Shown: positions 44,686-55,771, numbered from the stretch's first letter. The stretch: DNA of 64,000 bases from Ursus arctos (GCF_023065955.2 NW_026622874.1:23803772-23867771), one strand, 5' to 3'. Numbers and translations: made by a program. Notes: generated by a model not told the origin, from the letters alone.

Positions 44686-45809
44686 TTTAATTATTTATTT
44701 ATTTATTTTTTACTTAACACCCAAAAAACAAATAATCCTGTCAATAAATGGGCAGAAGAGATGAACAGACGTTTCTCCGAAGAAGACAAATGGCCAACAG
44801 CCATATGAAAAAATGCTCCATATCTCTCGGCGTCAGGGAAATACAAATCGAAACCACGATATACCACCTCACACCAGTCAGAATGGCTAAAAATTAACAA
44901 CTCAGGAAACGACAGATATTGGCGAGGATGTGGATAAAGGGGAACCTTCTTACACTATTGGTGGGAATACAAGCTGGTGCAGCCACTCTGGTAAACAGTA
45001 TGGAGGTTCCTCAGAAAGTTAAAAATAGAGCTACCCTATGACCCAGCAATTGCACTACAGGCATTTATCCAAAGGATACAAACATAGTGATCCAAAGGGG
45101 CACCTGCACCCCAGTGTTTATTAGCAGCAATGTTCACACAGCCTAACTATGGAAAGAGCCCAGATGTCCATTGACAGATGAATGGATAAAGAAGATGTGG
45201 TGTATATATACAATGGAATATTACTCAGCCATCAAAAAATGAAATCTTATTGTTTGCAATGATGTGGATGGAACTGAAGGGTATTATGCGAAGTGAAATA
45301 AGTCAATCAGAGAAGGACAATTATCATATGATTTTACTCATGCGGAATTTAAGAAACGAAACAGAGCATCATAGGAGAAGGGAGGGAAAAATAAAATAAG
45401 ATGAAATCAGAGAGGGAGACAAACTATAAGAGACTCAACTATAAGAAACAAACTGAGGGTTGCTGGAGGGGGGGGTGGGTGAGGAGATGGGGTAACTGGG
45501 TGATGGGCATCGAGGAGAGCATGTGATGTGATGAACACTGGGTCTTATTTTTTTTTAATAATTTTTATTTTGTTATATTAGTCACCATACAGTACATCCC
45601 CAGTTTTTGATGCAATGTTCCATGATTCATTATTTGCGTATAACACCCAGTACACCATGCAATATGTGCCCTCCTTAATACCCATCACCGGCCTATTGAG
45701 CACTGGGTCTTATATGCAACTGATGAATCACTAAACTCTACCTCTGAAACTAATTATAGACTATACGTTAATTAATTGAATTTAAATTAAAAAAATTTAA
45801 AAGCATATT
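44646..45809 (+). mobile_element. Younger L1 insertion inside the old L1M, 13-bp TSD
   Basis: TTAAAAGCATATT is duplicated at 44,646-44,658 and 45,797-45,809. The insert carries young-type ORF2 text (ATGGGCAGAAGAGATGAACAGACG, GAATGGCTAAAAATTAACAAC) and a 3' end. Its 5' junction is unusual: an (ATT)n plus (ATTT)n tract fills 44,659-44,711 before L1 text starts. Confidence 0.95.
45536..45713 (-). mobile_element. 152-bp antisense L1 3' stub nested in the younger L1, 13-bp TSD
   Basis: CACTGGGTCTTAT is duplicated at 45,536-45,548 and 45,701-45,713. Between them is T-rich tail and antisense L1 3'UTR (TTAGTCACCATACAGTACATCC, TAACACCCAGTACACCATGC, CCCATCACCGGCC), the same text as at 63,257-63,405. 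Confidence 0.95.
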
Positions 45810-46242
45810 CATAAGTGAAAGAAGTCTGAAAAGGCCACATACTGTATGATACACTATTCTGCAAAAGGCAAAACTATGGAGACAGTAAAAAATCAATGGT
45901 CTCCAGGGGTTGGAGATGAGGGAGAAGAGATGAGTGGGCAGAGCACAGAGGATTCTTAGGGCAGCGAAACTAGTCTGTATGATACAATAATTATACATAT
46001 CATTATATATTTGCACAACACCGAGAGTGAACCCTAATGTAAACTATGGACTTCGGGTGATTATGCCATGTCAGTGTAGCTTCATGAGTTGTAGCAAATG
46101 TACCACTCTGGTGGGGGATGTTGATAACGGCAGAGCCTATGTATGTGTGGGAGCAGGGGTATATGGAGAATTTCTGTACCTTTCTCTCAATTTTGCTGTG
46201 AAGCTACAAATGCTCTAAAAAAAATAATAAAGTCTTAAAAAA

Positions 46243-47731
46243 AATTAAGCCAAGCCGCTGGGATTCTCACTCAATGATATTTAAATGAAGAAACTTGAAA
46301 AGAATTTGCTAGTTGTTAGAGGAAGGAGCAGATGGGTGGCCTGTAGATGAGTCACGTGAAAGGTGACTTTTCTATAAAAAGGCACTTGAGCTTCTGCTAC
46401 TGTAGTGTTTAGACCACCTTAAGTTCAAATCCACTCCCATTCAATTCTCCAGGAGGCCCAGGCCTCTTATGGCTCCGTCTCTTGGATTTCCCTGGGAGTC
46501 CCCTTACAAGCCTTGTAACTATCCCATTTTACTTGAGCTAGCTTGAATGGATTTTTGTAGTTTATTATTATAAAAACAAAGTACAATGACACACATTCAC
46601 GTATTTGAAAACACCTATGCATCTCCTTGAGATACCCCTTTTCTAAGTGAAACACCTCCAGTTCTACCTGTTAATCTTCATGCCATGTGTCTACTCCCTC
46701 TCTTGGTCCCTTCTCTCTGGACCATACAGTTGTAGCCTTCAGAAATGAACCAGCAGGAAAGCTGGAATTGGAAGTTACTTTTGTGGAGCAATTGGAAGGG
46801 GAAAGGGTGGGTCCCCTAGTCTCAAAATTTCTTCTTTAGCCCTTGGAAAGACTCTTTCTCAGAGCTTTAATATTGGTGGTGGTTACAGGAGGGTCTTTAA
46901 AGGGGCTACAGTATAACCAAAGTAATGATTAGCAGCTGAGAACGAGGCCCAGTGCCGGCCTGTAAGAGTAGGTCCCTTGAAGGAAAGCAGTGAAAATCAG
47001 GGATGAGAGAAGGCCAGTGGGGTGTTTTTTTTTCAGCCTGTCCTGACTTGAAGGCATTTCAAAGGCGAGACCCTGATGGAAGACTTTGTCTCCCAAACTC
47101 TGGGGAAGGAACAGGTGCGCAAACTGGCCGGTGAGTAGTTTGCAGCAGTAGAGAGAGAAACTGTGGTCTCTTCCCCCTTGTGGTTGTCGTGTTCAGGTCA
47201 GTACTAACTTTAGCCTTGCTGTCCTCAAATGGGGACAGTCCACTAGTGGATTAAATCCTCCTTAAATGGCTAAGAGGCTGTTAGCCAGAGATCAGAAGAA
47301 AGGAAAAAAATTATTCCATCTATTCTCTGTCTGGTGCATGATGACTTCCGGGGAAGCCATTCTCCGGTGTTTTGTGACATAATAACACTTTCTATTCATA
47401 TAGCATTGGTCTCTCAGGAGTTCAAAGTCCTCCGCAAGCGTTTTATCAGCTGCTCTCACTTGGGTGCCTGGAAGGGAGGCGGGAAGCAAGGACAGCATTT
47501 GGCTTGTTTTCTTCCTGATGATCACTCTTTGAGCTGAGACCTCAGGCCCCCTGCAAGAGAGTATGGGGAAAGCAAACCCAAGTACTCTCTCATTGTATAA
47601 ATAGGCTCAACTATTGCCCCTCTAATGGCTTCGTATCGGGTGTCCACTTACCCACTACCATGTAACTATCCTCATTCCATCACTTATTTGCCTTCCTTCA
47701 ATGTGGCGTAAACATCCTCATTTTTATTTAC
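46243..47731. other. Unassigned unique sequence
   Basis: No repeat or gene is recognised. A weak exon-like block at 47,037-47,114 has a TTTTTTTTTCAG acceptor, but only a GTGCGC donor and one open frame. Confidence 0.35.
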
Positions 47732-47929
47732 TTATTTTTTTTTTAAAGATTTTATATATTTGACAGAGAGAGAGACAGTGAGAGAGGGAACACAAGCAGG
47801 GGGAGTGGGAGAGGGAGAAGCAGGCTTCCTGCTGAGCACGGAGCCTGATGCGGGGCTCAATCCCAGAACCCTAGGATCATGAACTGAGCCGAAGGCAGCC
47901 GCTTAACCACTGAGCCACCCAGGGGCCCA
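47732..47929 (-). repeat. CanSINE, antisense
   Basis: TTTTTTTTAAAGATTTTATATATTTGACAGAG, GA-rich body, GGGGCTCAATCCCAGAACCC, GAGCCACCCAGGGGCCC. TCATTTTTA occurs at 47,718 and 47,937 but not flush with the ends, so the duplication is uncertain. Confidence 0.93.
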
Positions 47930-47945
47930 AATACAGTCATTTTTA

Positions 47946-50635
47946 GACGGGGAATTTGAGGCACAGAGGAGCCATACAGGATGACCAAGTTCTCATGTCA
48001 GGCCACTGGTGAGTCTGAAGCAAATGTTAGCAAATGTTCTGCTACCAACACGTCTCCCCACCTTCTTCCTGCCTGCAGTGAGCAAGGGACTGCTCCAGAG
48101 GCGAGCTGGGCTGTGACTCTCTTAATCTGAGGAAGTTTGTCCTGACACAAGTTTGAGGGTGAGGGGGAGGTGTCACTGGAGCTGGCAGCCGCGGCCCTGG
48201 GAGGGTTCACTAACTTCAGACGTGCTTTCCCTGGACCCACATCCAGAGCCGTTCTCATCAGATCAGGCTACTCTCTGGGACGTGAGCATTTCTGAAAGGA
48301 TCTGAAGGGTATCTCACATGGTGCTAGGACGTAAATAGCTATTGCAGGAGAATGTTGCCTCAGTGATGTGATGACTGAATCAGCACGGCGTTGAATTAGC
48401 AGCAATCTGGTGCTCAGGGTAATGGAGGGATGGTAAATGAGCATTATTACATTTTTACACTGTGAATGAGTCCTTAGTAAAAAAGATAAATAGCTTCCAG
48501 GTGTCTTGCCACAAGAGTTAAACAACTGAGTCACTGACACTTGATGAAAGAACAGCGGCAGCCTAGAGTCTCCTTATGAGTCAGCGGCAGCCAACTTGGA
48601 TTATCCCCAGGTCCGACTTTACCATCTTTCTGCAGTCGCCATGGTACAGTCAGTTCCCCTGCTGGAGGCGCACAATGGGAGGAAATTTTAGTGAAGGAGA
48701 CCAAGCCATGGTCTCTCCTGCATGCCAGGAAGGGCTGTTCCCGAGAGGAACCACCTGTGGATAGTCCGTGTCAAGGCGTGGAATCCCTGGCCATCCCCGA
48801 GCAGGCCTGATTGATGGGCTGACTCCTGTGGTTGCCCAGCGTGGAAGGTAATCCCTCAAGAATGTCCCCTCAGGTGGCTCAGCCCAGACTCTGTTGTTGT
48901 GGCAGGAGATGCAGTATCCTCACTAAGGTAGGGTCTCTGTGGCCCTGACAAAAACTGGCTGGCAGTTCTTCCCCTTATAGCGCTGGAAGGACTTGTGAAA
49001 ACCACAACATTCTCTGTGTGGTATCTTTCGATGGAAGCACACGGAAATTGACTCTTTTCTGCTTGGGAAAGCTCCAAATTAAAGGGATAAAGGCGGGTGC
49101 TTTTACTGCTTTTGTTTTCACAGTTGCTGAAATAGCTCTGGCTCTCCTGGTTCAATTCATAACTTCAGTTGAAATTACATGTGTCTGAAGGTAGGACGTG
49201 CAGGTCAGACCTCCTGAATGGGATATTGTCCTTTGTTTAAAGGGAATCTGCTCATTTTAGCTCAAAGGAGTCCTTGGCCCACAAATGAACCTGAAAAGCC
49301 CATAGAAGTCCCTAAATATGAACGATTTCATTGATAGTCCCAACAATTCATATTATTGTGTTTGCATTTAACCGGTTATTTTAGCAAATAACAGGAGGCA
49401 TATGTGGCCCTCTTTCCATTGGGCAGCTTTGTAATTAAATACCCACGTGGCAGATTTGTGTTGAAGGATAGCAGTGAATTGCGTCAATGGTGGGTGATCA
49501 CAAACGTGGGTGGGTAGGTGGCAGTAGTGTTGGACTGCAGCAGAGAGAGGGTCTGCAAACCAAGTTGTAAGATGGGCTGGCGGGTGTTTAGCTCAAGGAA
49601 GAATCCCTAGGGAGGCAAGTTGTCTTCAAGTGTTGGTTGGAGGGACTCACTTGCCCAGGGCAGAAGGAAATAGGCTGCCCTTCTACTACCCTAGGGCATA
49701 GAACTTGAACTAAAGAAGGTAGATGCAGGGAGACAGTCATGTATATGTGGGAAAAATCTTTGAATTAGGATAGTTGGGAAGTTTACTATAAGGAACAACG
49801 TTTGAGGTTGTTTGGAATGATGAGGGGGAGGGAATGCCTTGAGCAATGATGTGCCAGGCTTGGCATGGATTTCAGCATTGGGTGAAAGGTTATACCGATG
49901 ACCTTAAGTTCCATTCCGATTCTAAGAACTTAGATGGTTTGACTTAGATACTGATGTTATTTGCTCTTATGTGAATCAAATGCGAGAATTGGTTTAACAA
50001 TGTAGGTTGGAGAAGAGCATATTTATGCCCTAAAACCTCACTGATTTAAAATAATTGAACAGAAAATCCAGTTTGGTTGATGAAGTCAATTATGAAATGC
50101 TTATAAATACTAAAAGGCCATTTTATGACTTTCAAGTCCATGGATGCATGGAATTATGTCTACCAAAGTTGCCTGATCAAGGTTCTGCTTTAATGAATAG
50201 AGAATGATTTGTAATCAGCATATCAGAGCACCAGGCTTGTTGGCCTCTGCTTAGATCAGAATTAAATCATTTGTAATTCAGTGTTTGAAAACAGTTGATC
50301 TCTTAAGGAAATAAATAGATCCCTCAGAATTTCATTTCAAGTATTTGTTGTCAGCCCTTCCTTTGTGCTGTTGATAATGCAGAGGGAAGCTTCTGATCAA
50401 CTCCTGTCAAAACATCACAGTAAAAAAAAACCCAGAAATGTACCATGAATAAATAAGATTTTTGCTGTATTTTTGCCAGATGAATTCTTCGTTTTCTACA
50501 TTGGATTGCTAGAAACTCAACCTAGCAAAATTGAGCGGGAAATTTTCTGAGGGTGTGTTAATATCTACAGGTGTGGCAAGAAATTGGATTTAACTTGTTT
50601 TTCTTTTTCTTTCATTTATCAGTATTTAAGGTTTG
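47946..50635. other. Unassigned unique sequence
   Basis: 2.7 kb without a recognisable repeat. Moderately GC-rich around 48,040-48,240 and 48,560-48,950. Unbroken unique DNA of this length in so repeat-dense a window may hold exons or regulatory DNA, but I see no exon with both splice sites convincing. Confidence 0.3.
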
Positions 50636-50935
50636 AAAGACCACATATTATATGATTGTATTTATATGAAATGTCCAGAATGGACAAATCTTATTGAAAC
50701 AGAAAGTAGATTAGTAGGCTTGGCCGGGGGGGGTGTGTGGCGGCGGTGGTGGCGGGACTTTGGAAGGGGAATGGTGAGTGGCTCATTGTATTGGGTCTCT
50801 TTCTGAGGTGACGAAAATGTTCTGATATGGATGGTGGTGATTGTACAGCTCTGTGAATATGCTAAAAACCATTGAATTGTATGCTTTAAATAGGGGAATT
50901 GTATGGTATGGGAGTTACATCTGGATAATAATGGA
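50636..50935 (+). repeat. L1M 3' end, sense
   Basis: ACCACATATTATATGATTGTATTTATATGAAATGTCCAGAATGG, AACAGAAAGTAGATTAGTAGGC, GGTGACGAAAATGTTCTGATATGGATGGTGGTGATTG, TGAATATGCTAAAAACCATTGAATTGTATGC follow the L1MA/MB tail. A G-rich stretch at 50,725-50,757 interrupts it. Confidence 0.85.
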
Positions 50936-50944
50936 GCTGTGGTA

Positions 50945-51510
50945 TGAGCTAGTGCTCTGGACACTTGAAATAGAATCTTGAACAAGACAAAATCCCTGCC
51001 CTTGTGGACCTTGCATTCCAGTGGGGGAGTCAGGCAATAAACATGTGAGCAGACATGTAAAAACATAATTTCAGGAAGAAATAGTACTATGCATTAAAAT
51101 AAAGCAGGACAAGGAAATAGTGATTTGTGTTTGGACATGTGTATGTATGTGTGTGTGTGTGTCTGTCTGTCTGAGTGTATAGCATATCTGTACGCATGTG
51201 GGTATTGTGTGTATGTGTTATAATGTGCATTGTATGTATATGTATATCTCTCTGTGTGTATGTGTGTATATACACATGTTCTCTATTTTAGACAGGGTGA
51301 ATTGGGAGGCCATCTCTGGGGAATATAACTTTGAGCAGAGATCTGAATGAAATGAAAATATGAGCGATTTGGTTAAGTGAGATAAGTACCTGTCCGACAG
51401 TGCAAAGACCCGAAGGCAGGGATGCTGTCTGTACGGCCAAGAAGAGGGGACAGGGAGCTAGTCAGAAATCAAGCCAGTGGGGTTGGTAGGGGTCAGGGCA
51501 TGTAGGTAAT
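50945..51510 (-). repeat. L2 antisense, split by an impure (TG)n
   Basis: AATCCCTGCCCTTGTGGACCTTGCATTCCAGTGGGGGAGTCAGGC, AATAAACATGTG, then after a TG/TATG-rich stretch (51,135-51,285) GAGGCCATCTCTGGGGAATATAACTTTGAGCAGAGATCTGAATGA. L2 antisense in two parts. Confidence 0.75.
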
Positions 51511-51559
51511 AGTCATGGTAGTATCTGTGAATTACTTTAGTAGCTCAATCTTAGCTACT

Positions 51560-51691
51560 AAAAATCACCACTAACTTTGCATGACATATGATGCCATCCA
51601 TAAGTGCTTTTTCACAACTGTTATCTTGTTTGATGCTCACAACAGAAGTTGCGATTAGTCATCTCAGTCTGTGGATAAAAAAAATGTGGGA
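51560..51691 (-). repeat. MIR fragment, antisense
   Basis: CCATAAGTGCTTTTTCACAACTGTTATCTTG, ATGCTCACAACAGAAGTTGC, cut by the L1 stub that follows. Confidence 0.5.
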
Positions 51692-51831
51692 CTTGTGATG
51701 CGCACCAGCTGTTGTATGGAAGTGTTGAATCACTAAATTGTACACCTGAAACTAATATTACACTGTATGTTAACTAACTGGAATTTAAATAATAACGTTA
51801 AAAAATTTTTTAAAAAAGGAAAAATGTGGGA
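51680..51831 (+). mobile_element. 128-bp L1 3' stub, sense, 12-bp TSD
   Basis: AAAAATGTGGGA is duplicated at 51,680-51,691 and 51,820-51,831. Between lies the L1 terminus TTGAATCACTAAATTGTACACCTGAAACTAATATTACACTG... and an A-rich tail. It is an extremely 5'-truncated insertion. Confidence 0.93.
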
Positions 51832-52322
51832 AATTGTCCATATTCTCCCTGTTCCATGAGCCCATCCATGATCTCACCTCAGAACATGGCCTATGTCTTG
51901 CAATTCTTATATCCTCATCTCCTAAATCAGCACTTGGCCTAAGACTTAGAACAATAAATATTTATGGGCTTGACTTCTTTGAGGTCACAAAGTGAGTGGA
52001 CAGCCAAGCTGGAACTTAAATTCTGGTCATCTCACTCCAAATCCCATCCTGTTTACCTTGACTCACGTGGGCCATATTGCTCTTCTCTTCCAATCACAGA
52101 ATGATGAGGATGACAGGGTCGTCAGGGGTCTTCTTCCCAATAAGTTGGCATTTATATCCTCTATGGCCTGTAGGTGTATATGTAGGTTTCCAGGACTCTG
52201 CTAAAAGGGACTGTGATCTGACTCTCTTCTTACACAATCCCACTTTAACTGAGGGAGTAAGATTTTCTTAGCATAGTCAGGTGACTTTAGCATAATTCAT
52301 TTTTATCTGCTAACTCTTACAG
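51832..52322. other. Unassigned unique sequence
   Basis: No gene is recognised. Short + ORFs only. Confidence 0.35.
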
Positions 52323-52324
52323 TT

Positions 52325-52553
52325 TGGCAGTTTTCTTTTTTTTTTTCTTTTTTAAAGATTTTATTTATTTATTCGACAGAGATAGAGACAGCCAGCAAGA
52401 GAGGGAACACAAGCAGGGGGAGTGGGAGAGGAAGAAGCAGGCTCATTTCGGAGGAGCCTGATGTAGGGCTCGATCCCACAACGCCGGGATCACGCCCTGA
52501 GCCGAAGGCAGACGCTTAACCGCTGTGCCACCCAGGCGCCCCTGGCAGTTTTC
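52325..52553 (-). repeat. CanSINE, antisense, with 11-bp TSD
   Basis: TTTTTTAAAGATTTTATTTATTTATTCGACAG through CCACCCAGGCGCCCC. TGGCAGTTTTC is duplicated at 52,325-52,335 and 52,543-52,553. Confidence 0.97.
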
Positions 52554-52621
52554 ATCTCTGCCTTACTCAACAGGCTGCCTCTTAGCAAAGCCTACCATCT
52601 CTCACCCTTTATCTGCATAAC

Positions 52622-52855
52622 AAAGTGGTTGAGAACATAAGTGTTCAAATGTTGACCCTGTTCTTAATTGATGTATGATCTTTGACTACTGGTCATTCTG
52701 AGTCTCCGTTTTCTCATCCGTAAAATGGAGATAATAATACTGTTGATCTCACACGGTTGTTTTGAAAGCTAAGTGTGTCTGTGCACTGCTCAGTGCAATG
52801 CCTGGAGCAGAGGAAATGTTCAGTCAATGTCAGCTCTTAGTAGCTGGTATGCTTA
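52622..52855 (+). repeat. MIR, sense
   Basis: AAGTGGTTGAGAACATAAGTGTTC, CTGAGTCTCCGTTTTCTCATCCGTAAAATGGAGATAATAATACTG, CACACGGTTGTTTTGAAAGCTAAG, AATGCCTGGAGCAGAGGAAATGTTCAGTC form a near full-length MIR. Confidence 0.88.
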
Positions 52856-53260
52856 TGCCCCCCTCTCTGGTACTGCTCACAGTAGAATTCTGGCCAGGGA
52901 GGCAAGAAGTAAGATAATTGGTTGTCAGTGCGTCTCAGTACACAGTATTTAGGACGCTATTATGAAAGGTCAGTTAGGTGGTCAGAATGCATGCTTGGAT
53001 TGAACACAATGTATGCACAGGTGGAAATTAGGGTTGATTAGCTCCTGAGCTGGGGTGAAGGGGGTGGTGATTACTGAGTCTCCCCAAGTAGACTATTTCA
53101 TATGAATTCTGTCGCTGTCATTGAACTCTCCAATTGGAAGCTATTCTTACCAGGTGGTGATAGAAATTGGGGGTTAGAAATTCAGGATAACAATGTGGGC
53201 AGGGGTAGAAAGCCATTGATAAAAAGAGCCATTTGCTTCCCTTCCTTTTCCATCTCTTAG

Positions 53261-53323
53261 ATTCTGGGAGAAGCTGCTCTCTCTGGTCTTCACTTCTGTT
53301 AGCAGGATTGTCACTGTCGCCAG
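53261..53323 (+). other. Possible small exon (63 bp)
   Basis: Acceptor with a good pyrimidine tract (CTTCCCTTCCTTTTCCATCTCTTAG|ATTCT) and donor CCAG|GTAACT. Two of three frames are open (one reads FWEKLLSLVFTSVSRIVTVA). The frame cannot be tied to the 15.75-kb exon and no family is recognised. The pair of good sites may be chance. Confidence 0.28.
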
Positions 53324-53637
53324 GTAACTGGCTGGCACATGCAACGGCTTCTGAAGGAATGGCCTGTGCTTGGCTGCCCGCTGTCCGGGTGACTGGGAGG
53401 GAGGTACAGGGGGTCAGAGTTCAAGGCCAAAAGGGAAGGACACATCAGCGCCTCCACTTGTATACCACAGCTGCTGAGATTCCCACCAGACTTATGGAAG
53501 AAGGAGAGGCCTGAAAATATGGAAGTCACAAGGAAATCCTCAGTACTTCCTTTTCCCATTCTTCATAATCTCTGGCGCAGTAAAAAGCCAGTAAATATAA
53601 AATACCTTGGAAAAGGAAGAAACAATTAGGCTTATTC

Positions 53638-53650
53638 TCCCCCCCCCCCG
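53638..53650. repeat. Poly-C run
   Basis: Eleven-base C run within TCTCCCCCCCCCCCG. Confidence 0.8.
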
Positions 53651-54590
53651 TTTTAAAAAGAGACCTAATTCCTCATAAATTCCAGAAAATGTGTGTGTTT
53701 GTACATGACTTCCAGTGGCTTAATACCTTCATCCAAAGCACGTCAGTCCCTTCATCTCAGTACTCAAGGTCAGGTGCCCCAGTGACTATTACCGTCTGCA
53801 GAGGGAGAAGATAAATTGTCTTACTGGGCTGTGCAGAAGCGCCTTGGAAAGCCATCTTTCAGGTGCTTTTTCTTTCCTGTGTTAAGCACCGATTCTCTCC
53901 CTAAAGAGGAATACCGTGCTGACACTGAGAAAGAGCAGACGGAGAAGTGAAACAGCTGCTGGCTCTAACCAGCATATTTCATCGTTCACCTGAAAGGTGA
54001 GGATCTTCAAGCACACAGGCGGCAGAATAATACACTTTCACATGGGCAGAAGCCGTGAGTGTCAGCTAGAAGGGACCCGGGAGATGATCCAATATGATTC
54101 CTTATTTCAGGGATGAGGAAAGAGCAGAGGTTAAGTGCTTATCAGGTTCAGGGTTGAGACTCCAGAGCAAACCTTCCATGAAAGAAAGAGAATGTCCTCT
54201 TAATTCTCCAGCCTTCACACCTTTCAGTGTCCTTACCATGAACCTCCAGCCTCTTGCCCCACGAAACTCTGCCTGGCTCTCTTAGTGATAATACAGCCTC
54301 TTCATTCTGCCCCAGCCACCTAAATTGACCTGCCATCCATCTCTGGACTATTTCCCAGACTCATACTTGGTCTCGGCGTCTTTCAGTTTACTCTGAAGTG
54401 TTTGCATCATCTCTCTCCTTCTCTCCAGCAAAAGAATTTGGTCTAGATTTATCTATTCCCTCATTTCCTGATTCCATATTTTATATAAACTACTTTAAAT
54501 GTTTCCAAAAGGATTGACCATAGAAAAGTTGCCTAGAGTATAGCTGACCCATGGCCCATGGAGAGGGAGAGTCTGTCACAGGAGATGTTA
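53651..54590. other. Unassigned sequence
   Basis: A weak MIR-class echo at 54,060-54,165 (GCTAGAAGGGACCCGGGAGATGATCC, GGGATGAGGAAAGAGCAGAGGTTAAGTG). No gene is recognised. Confidence 0.35.
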
Positions 54591-54595
54591 GATTC

Positions 54596-54896
54596 TTTTA
54601 TTTTTTTTAAAGATTTATTTATTTTAGAGAGAGAGCGTGTATGTGCATGCAAGCGGTGGGGAGGGGCAGAGAGAGAGACGGAGAAGCAGACTCTGAGTGG
54701 GGAGCCCAATTTGGGGCTCAATCCCAGGACCCTGAGGTCATGACCGGAACTGAAATCAAGAGTTGGAGGCTTTTTTTTTTTTTTAAAGATTTTATTTATT
54801 AATTTGACATAGAGAGACAGCCAGTGAGAGAGGGAACACGAGCAGGGGGAGTGGGAGAAGAGTTGGAGGCTTAACTGACTGAGCCACCCACTTGAC
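54596..54896 (-). repeat. Old CanSINE, antisense, split by a second SINE
   Basis: TTTTTTAAAGATTTATTTATTTTAGAGAGAGAG, GGGAGCCCAATTTGGGGCTCAATCCCAGGACCC, GAACTGAAATCAAGAGTTGGAGGC, then after the inner insert TTAACTGACTGAGCCACCCAC. The outer copy is an older subfamily. Confidence 0.93.
54758..54870 (-). repeat. 87-bp 5'-truncated CanSINE nested in SINE, 13-bp TSD
   Basis: AAGAGTTGGAGGC is duplicated at 54,758-54,770 and 54,858-54,870. The insert 54,771-54,857 is poly-T/AAAGATTTTATTTATTAATTTGAC plus GA-rich body up to GGGGGAGTGGGAG. It lacks the tRNA head. Confidence 0.96.
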
Positions 54897-55034
54897 CACC
54901 CCCCCTTTAAAAGTAATACCAAATGATTGGCCTTGGAGAAACTATAATTTCATTGAAAAATCTAAGATGATAAGTCTAAAATATATTTATTTCTAGTCTT
55001 AAAAATATATATTTTCTTAAGGCATATAGAAATC

Positions 55035-55262
55035 GTATAAGCTACTATTTATTGAGCACTTACTGCATTCCAGATCCTGAAATAGGTGCTTTATATGTGT
55101 CATTAAATATTATCAACAATACTATTATGAGAGTACTGTTATTGCCATCTAACACAAGTGGAAACAAATTCCAGGGAAGTTAATTAAGCAGCTTGCTCAA
55201 GGTCTTGCAGTGAGTGGGCTTTTTCTAATTCTATGGCTTGTGCTCTTGTCACAATATCAGGT
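55035..55262 (-). repeat. MIR, antisense
   Basis: TTTATTGAGCACTTACTGCATTCCAGATCC, AGCTTGCTCAAGGTCTTGCAGTGAGTGG follow antisense MIR order. Confidence 0.75.
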
Positions 55263-55322
55263 CGCCTCCATTAATAAAATAGTTTTGACTTATCGTCTTA
55301 GGTAGATGTGAATACAATGTAA

Positions 55323-55513
55323 TAAATTGGCATTTTTTGGGAAAGATTTTATTTATTTATTTGAGAGAGAGCGAGTGAGCGTGCGCATGAGTGGGGGGAA
55401 GGGGCAGATGGACAAGAGATTCCCAGCTGAACAGGGAGCCTGTCAGTAGGCTCCATCCCAGGACCCTGAGATCATGACCTGAGCCATCCAGGTGCCCCCT
55501 AAATTGCATTTTT
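55323..55513 (-). repeat. Older CanSINE, antisense, internally deleted
   Basis: AAAGATTTTATTTATTTATTTGAGAGAGAGCG, GGCTCCATCCCAGGACCCTGAGATCATGACCTGAGCCATCCAGGTGCCCC. The block between GACCTGAGC and GCCATCC (normally GAAGGCAG...TTAACC) is missing. Flanks AAATTGGCATTTTT/AAATTGCATTTTT form a near-perfect duplication. Confidence 0.9.
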
Positions 55514-55544
55514 ATGAGCTTTGACAAAGCAACTGTTGGCTATC

Positions 55545-55771
55545 TACTGCCAGGTAACAACCTTCAAACCTCGTTGTTTATGAAAGTATTTATTATCTCA
55601 CAGTTAGGTCAGGAATCTATGCACGACTGGTGACTGGGTTCTTTGGCTCAAGGTCTCTCCGAGACTCCCCTCAGGGCTTCCGCTGGGCTGCAGTCATCCC
55701 AAGGCTCCACTGGGGAAGGATTGGCCTGAACTCAGTTACCTCCTGGTTACTGGCTAGGGACCACCTTTGGT
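55545..55771 (+). repeat. Old interspersed repeat, left half, family not assigned
   Basis: TTTATTATCTCACAGTTAGGTCAGGAATCTATGCACGACTGG, CTCAAGGTCTCTCCGAGACTCCC, GGGCTGCAGTCATCCCAAGGCTCCACTGGGGAAGGATTGG is well-known repeat text. Its right half resumes at about 56,297 after the MLT1 insertion. Confidence 0.65.

Larger units (their letters stand above)
43945..46242 (+). mobile_element. Old L1M element, sense, host of nested insertions
   Basis: Old ORF2 text (GGACTTCATTAAAATTAAAAACTTCTGC, GATAAAGGACTGTTTCCAAAATATAC, GGTACCACCATACATCTATTCGAATGGC) runs to 44,658. It resumes at 45,797 (CATAAGTGAAAGAAGTCTGAAAAGGCC) and ends in TTTCTCTCAATTTTGCTGTGAAGC... AATAAAGTCTTAAAAAAAA. All reading frames are broken. 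Confidence 0.93.

Noticed and set aside
47037..47114. Exon-like 78-bp block with TTTTTTTTTCAG acceptor
   Set aside because: Donor GTGCGC is poor, only one frame is open, and there is no partner exon.
51087..51275. Antisense His/Thr-rich ORF
   Set aside because: Translation of an impure TG/TATG microsatellite.
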